Both the position numbers and the translations under genes were made by a program. From positions 75,857,727-75,921,726 of the forward strand of contig NC_086379.1 of NCBI RefSeq assembly GCF_036588685.1: 64,000 bases of DNA. The letters are read 5' to 3'. Below are positions 59,405 to 64,000 of the stretch, one piece after another; the first letter of the stretch is position 1; each line of letters opens with the position of its first letter. Below the pieces are notes generated by a model, which saw only the letters and a program-made list of their open reading frames with translations, did not search any database and was not told the DNA's origin. Source of the stretch: Mytilus trossulus (lineage: Eukaryota; Mollusca; Bivalvia; Mytilida; Mytilidae).

Positions 59405-60068
59405 ATGGCAGCCTTAGATTTAGCCTTGTTTCATGTACCAATTCAAAGAAAAGAAAGAACTTTTAGAAGCAAAGAAGAACTTACCCTAGACTACACTGAT
59501 ACAGAACTTAGAGCACGCTACAGATTTGGGAGGGAAGGCATTTTATTCTTATCTGATCTAGTAAGGGACAGCTTGACACGTCAGACAAACCGGAATCATG
59601 CCCTCAGTGTAGAACAACAGATAATGGTGACGTTGAGATTTCTTGCCAGTGGAAGTTTCCTCCAGGTCATAGGTGACACATTAGGTAAGACTATATACTT
59701 TTAAATGGTTCAGCTGTTTACACATGTTTTCTAATGATATAATATTTCAATTTGAGAACTTTATGCAGGATCTAAAGTGGCAATTCATAGTGTACATGTA
59801 CATGCATTTATTGTTGTATTTGTTTCTTCCATACTCTGCACTACGACCATATTTGTTTACAATGTAATTGGGCAGTCATTACCCTAAAGTTGTGCATCTC
59901 TACTTTATAGGTTTGGACAAAAGCACAGTTTCAAGAGTGGTTGATTCTGTTTTAGATGCCCTTTGTGAAAAGAGGAACGAGTTCATTCAGTGGCCTACTA
60001 ATCTTAACCAAACCAAAGCTGAATTTTACGAGTTTGCTGGGTTTCCAAACATGACTCTGGTTATGTAA
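59405..60068 (+). pseudogene. Truncated PIF/Harbinger (HARBI1-like) transposase
   Basis: Exons 59405-59684 and 59911-60068, phase 1, give 145 residues. The N-terminal part matches Harbinger transposases: RYRFGREGILFLSDLVRDSL, then ALSVEQQIMVTLRFLASGSF, QVIGDTLG|LDKSTVSRVV and KAEFYEFAGFPN. It ends in MTLVM and a stop exactly where the first catalytic Asp (VIGxxDGTH) should begin, so the whole DDE catalytic domain is missing. The frame up to that point is intact. Either a recent 3' truncation, or the catalytic part was cut away by later rearrangement. Inactive as transposase. Confidence 0.8.
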
Positions 60069-60729
60069 TGGTCGAGCAATTAGTGACAAAATAGGAAAAT
60101 TGACGATTGTCAATTGAACTATTAGATGGTAGTTATTGAATTTAAAATATGAAAATTTTCTTATTTTTGCATATTTTGCACAAACTATAATAGAGAAGAC
60201 CCGTAGGCAGTAAATTGTAAGCGATAGAAAGTTATCATTAATAAAAGAAAATCCCGGGAATAAGATTTATAAATTAGAAAACATAACTGATTGCAATAAA
60301 AGTAAAATAAAAAGTAATATGGCATATGTTTATCGGTTGAGGGTTTCAGGCTTTTGGAAGCCTCTTGTTATACGCCGACATGAACGTAACATAGTCAAAA
60401 CTGCTGGTAAAAAAAGAAGACTAATGTACCAGAAAATGAACTCTAAAATATCATGTACATTAGTCTTGCACAAACAGGTTGAAAAACTTCATCGGAACCG
60501 ATAGTTAATTGAGAAAAAAAACAACAAAGTATGGATGCAGCATGAGGAACCTGGAATTTCACTTTATTGAAAGTATATTTGAGGAGGCGAAATTGCACTT
60601 AAGATTTTGAGTGAAATGCACAAAAATGGTTTTTAATTTGTTCAATTTTAGGGTTATACTTGAAGGTTGGCATTACATCATCAATATCATCTGTAACATT
60701 CCAAATAGAGATATAAAGTTTTTAAGTTA
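60069..60729. other. No gene seen
   Basis: AT-rich; the frame at 60319-60504 has no recognisable features. Confidence 0.5.
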
Positions 60730-61785
60730 CCGAACTCATCCTTATTTTAAGAGGTTAGGTTGAGGTTGCTTATTTGTTTTTATTTTCTGTAAATGTTTTT
60801 ATATTGTCTTGTCCTCGTTTATCGGTTTTCTTTTCCCATGTTCAGAAAATTAAAAAAAATGCATGTTTAGAGAAAACAAACACGTTTCCTGACACCCTTC
60901 TTCTCTATTATAAGAAACGTTGTTTATATCACAAGTATACTTACCCCATACAATTATATTGCAACTTATTATAAGATAAATAATGTATAATGAAACTTAT
61001 GATGTCAGTGAGATTTCAACAACTGGAATGTGATGTCAGCAAAGACCTTTGATGAAGCTTATTGTTTTTTTTATTTGTTTATAAAACAAACACATATAAA
61101 TGAAAACAAAAACTGTTACAATTCAGGTGTTAATTTATTTGTTAATCAAAAACTTTGTATTGTTTGTAACTTAATTATACTAAAACGTTTTGTTATTTTC
61201 TGTATTTACAGTTAAAACTTGTCATTTTGTTACAATTGATGTAAAATTTTTAACATTATATTCATTTTATCATCATTCTAAATGAAAAATGGAAAGCCTT
61301 GTCTTAAAACTATCAGCTTGACAAGCATGCTTGTATGCTTTTTAAGTCTTGCATGTTTTTTTTAATTTTAGTTTCATTTATATATTTCGGAGTTAAGTGT
61401 GACATCCATTTTCACTGAACTAGTACACATTAGTCGTAAGGGGGAAGCTAAAACTTATTGGTGGCCTTCTGCTGTTTCTACTCTTTGGTTAGGTTTTGTC
61501 TCTTTGACGCATTCCCCATTCCCATTCATAAGTTAATGATACCTATCAGCCAAAGAGAAACTTTTTATGCTAGACAAGATGTACAAATACGCTTTTATTG
61601 CTGAAATTGTTGGTTTACTTTTCAGTAAAATTAGAAACCTCTAATTAAAAACTTAACAATATTTTGCGTTTTGCCTTGTATCTTTTTAACTACAATAGAT
61701 TTAAGAGCAGAAACAGTCAGAAAGACAAGATCTACAAATAGGTAAATATTTCCAAAATCGCAAGTTGACATTTACGGTAAGAAAG
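60730..61785 (-). repeat. Inverted copy of the 55.7-57.4-kb repeat segment
   Basis: 60740-61060 complements 57200-57480; 61070-61330 complements 56940-57190; 61560-61785 complements 55740-55900. The 61390-61530 stretch is a copy of the 45060-45365 repeat. Confidence 0.75.
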
Positions 61786-64000
61786 GACGGCGAGATTTAT
61801 GATTTGTCAACTTAAGGTTTGAAGCTTAGTATGTATGGATGTTTTGAATGCAGTTATCATAATTAAAATTAAAGTTTCTAAAAAGGAGGAGACTCATTCA
61901 GTTGTCCAAATTGAGGAATAGTTGATATTTTTAGTACACATCATTGTTTTAGTGGCGATAATGTTTTATCCCTATTTTATGAATTTTTCCTTTGATCTTG
62001 CTCACTGATATTTTCCTTTCTCAGAGGAGACGAATGATATGACAACGGAGTCGAGTGATAAAAATTAAGGGAACACGTGCCGTTGTCAAGGAAATTAACA
62101 ACGTCTTCATAGGTAAAACAGCGATAAATAGATCATCATTGGTCATCTCAACTCGACTGCCATTCTCACGTTCGCCGTACCGGCTCAATCGAGAAATCAA
62201 TATCGCTGAGATAACCAACGAAAATCTAATATTATAAAATTACAGATTTATCGATCCTCAGCTTTACTAAATACGTTTAGGAGTAGGTTCAGTTAAATGC
62301 ATTTTTTATTTTCTTCAATGTAAAACATATATGTTGAAATAACGTTATAGTATTAAAACGTTCATATATCATTTATTAATAATTAGTTACCCATTTCTCA
62401 GCAGTAATATACCCTCTGTCCCTGCGTTTAATGTTTACATATCTCAATTGATACGGTATGCTCGTGAATGTTTACACTATACTGACTTCATATATTTATA
62501 TAAGATTGTTATATTATTATTTACGAATAAATTGCTAAAAAATTATGCGGAGGACAGATTAACAATGAAACTCCTTAAATTTTACGGACAAAATCACGAA
62601 TTCGTTGAGGTCTATTAAGTGTCTGTGTCTAAACTTACTAACGACATTTTTACCATGTCTTAGATTGTGGTTTAACATCTACGCCGTCTGGTCTACTAAA
62701 TACCGAAAACAATATAATCTCGAAAATGACTATATTTCCGAGTGTGAATTGCTATACGACGTAGCTCGGTATTTACAAATCCAACAATCGTGTATTTAGT
62801 TATGCTTTTTCTTTTGTAAGTCCGGTTAGATATTTTATGAGGTCTCATGTTCAATGTTGGGGATGACGTGGATTGGTATTTATATATCCCGCTTTCGGGC
62901 ATTTTGTTACTTTCTGATGAGTGTTTGTCTGGTGGGTCAATTTGTGTGCTGACTTTTTGTCTATTTATTTCGTTTGGTTTGCATTCTGTATTTTATTTAC
63001 ATTACTCATATGTCCTATATGTGTTTACATGATCTTGCCTTATTTTACATGAATAAGTGGGAAGTTTGTCTAGCTATAAAACCAGGTTCAACCCACCATT
63101 TTTGTTCTTGTAATTCCTATACCAAGTCAGGAATATTGCAGTTGTTATCGTCAGACCGTATCTATGTATTTTGGCGTTTGCTTCTGTTAACTGCTTCTGT
63201 TGTACTATTGTTTTTCTTCTTATACTAGTAGTTGGTATGTTTCCATGGGTTTTAGTTTGTTACCCGGATTTGGTTGATGCATTGCATTGTGGCTATCGAA
63301 CAGCTGTTTACTACTGTTGCCACAATTCATTTAAGTACACACGTATCCCCATCCTATGCAACAATCAAAATATATATTCATGCAGCAATTTTGGACCTAT
63401 AACATGACCTTGTTTACAAAACTGGAAATTCGCACCATGCAACAATTTTTGGAAATTTCACACGTAGATACTGTAGATTACCATTTTCAACCATTATTGA
63501 GAAAAAAGCTAATGGTTTGGAATGTTTGTACCTAGTTGTGCACCATCTTTTACAGTATATGTATTTATATTAACCACAAACAGTATCTAACAATCAGTTC
63601 AGCACAGGTCTTCTGTGTTTTCTGATATTTTTGCTAACAAATAATTGCTATGAATGATTTTCTTTTCATTTTTCTAGGAAACTACAGATAAAGCATCCTG
63701 CTATTTATTTCAAGGCTTCATTTCATCATGTTTTATCATATATTGTATTCAGATTTATCAATCGTTATCTAACAGTTGAACAAATGCTTAAAGCGGGGTC
63801 TCATTAGTGAACAGTAGCTTACATTGGTACGTCCTTATTGCCTCGGAATTGCAGCCAGATTTTTTTTTATGGAGCTTCGATTTAGAAGTCTAACCATTTA
63901 TTCTTGAAACTAGTTAATAAGCACATGAATAAAAATTGAAAAAAAATGCTACAAATCATTAGAAACCCATGTGCATATAATTTTAACAAGACATAATAAT
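61786..64000. other. No gene seen; one interspersed repeat
   Basis: 62820-63340 is a + strand copy of the 'ggatttatatatcccgc...ggttcaacccaccatttttg ... ctactgttgcc' family (inverse of 54765-55500). The rest, including 63400-64000, is AT-rich with no supported feature. Confidence 0.55.

Overview
The window is AT-rich (roughly two-thirds A+T), intron-rich nuclear DNA from a bivalve mollusc, most likely a Mytilus-type mussel. I base this on GT-AG introns hundreds to thousands of bases long, single-digit gene content in 64 kb, and very many copies of interspersed repeats that I recognise as typical of mussel sequence. No rRNA, tRNA, CRISPR array or prokaryotic operon structure was seen.

Layout. 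1-13 kb holds the last nine exons (653-12903, + strand, 340 residues plus stop) of a gene for an M3-family (oligopeptidase A-like) protein whose 5' part lies before the window. The fold-level sequence is clearly M3, but the zinc-binding/catalytic HExxH motif is replaced by ENFGN and the third zinc ligand (Glu) by Phe, so this is predicted to be a pseudopeptidase. Its introns carry several minisatellites, two of which are tandem duplications that run across the splice sites of the active-site exon. 13-21 kb has no convincing gene and several decayed repeats.

21,021-35,437 is the main find: a complete 14.4-kb DNA transposon with 194-bp terminal inverted repeats (one mismatch between the two) and a 6-bp target-site duplication CAATAT. 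It encodes three proteins: on the - strand a large spliced transposase (about 1,300 residues: N-terminal CxxC...HxxxxxH finger, RNase H-like DDE core, C-terminal SAP-like module); on the + strand a two-exon CUT-homeodomain (ONECUT/CUX-like) transcription factor; and on the + strand a three-exon small protein with a HIRAN-like domain. Each terminal repeat contains eight ATCGAT hexamers, mostly as TAATCGAT/ATCGATTA, which is the core recognised by CUT-homeodomain proteins. The simplest reading is a transposon that carries its own sequence-specific CUT-homeodomain factor directed at its own ends.

35.8-37.9 kb is a 2-kb repeat element with TATACGACCGCA ends. From 38 kb to the end the window is mostly a graveyard of mobile DNA: tandem 360-bp units that contain a hammerhead-ribozyme-like core (41.3-42.3 kb), a broken unrecognised gene copy (43.5-44.2 kb), a Tc1/mariner-like element with an eroded transposase (45,891-47,176), a DDE_Tnp_4/Harbinger-like element with a broken transposase (48,686-50,435), repeated 1-kb segments in both orientations (42.9, 51.3, 57.0 and 60.7 kb), and a truncated PIF/Harbinger transposase (59,405-60,068).
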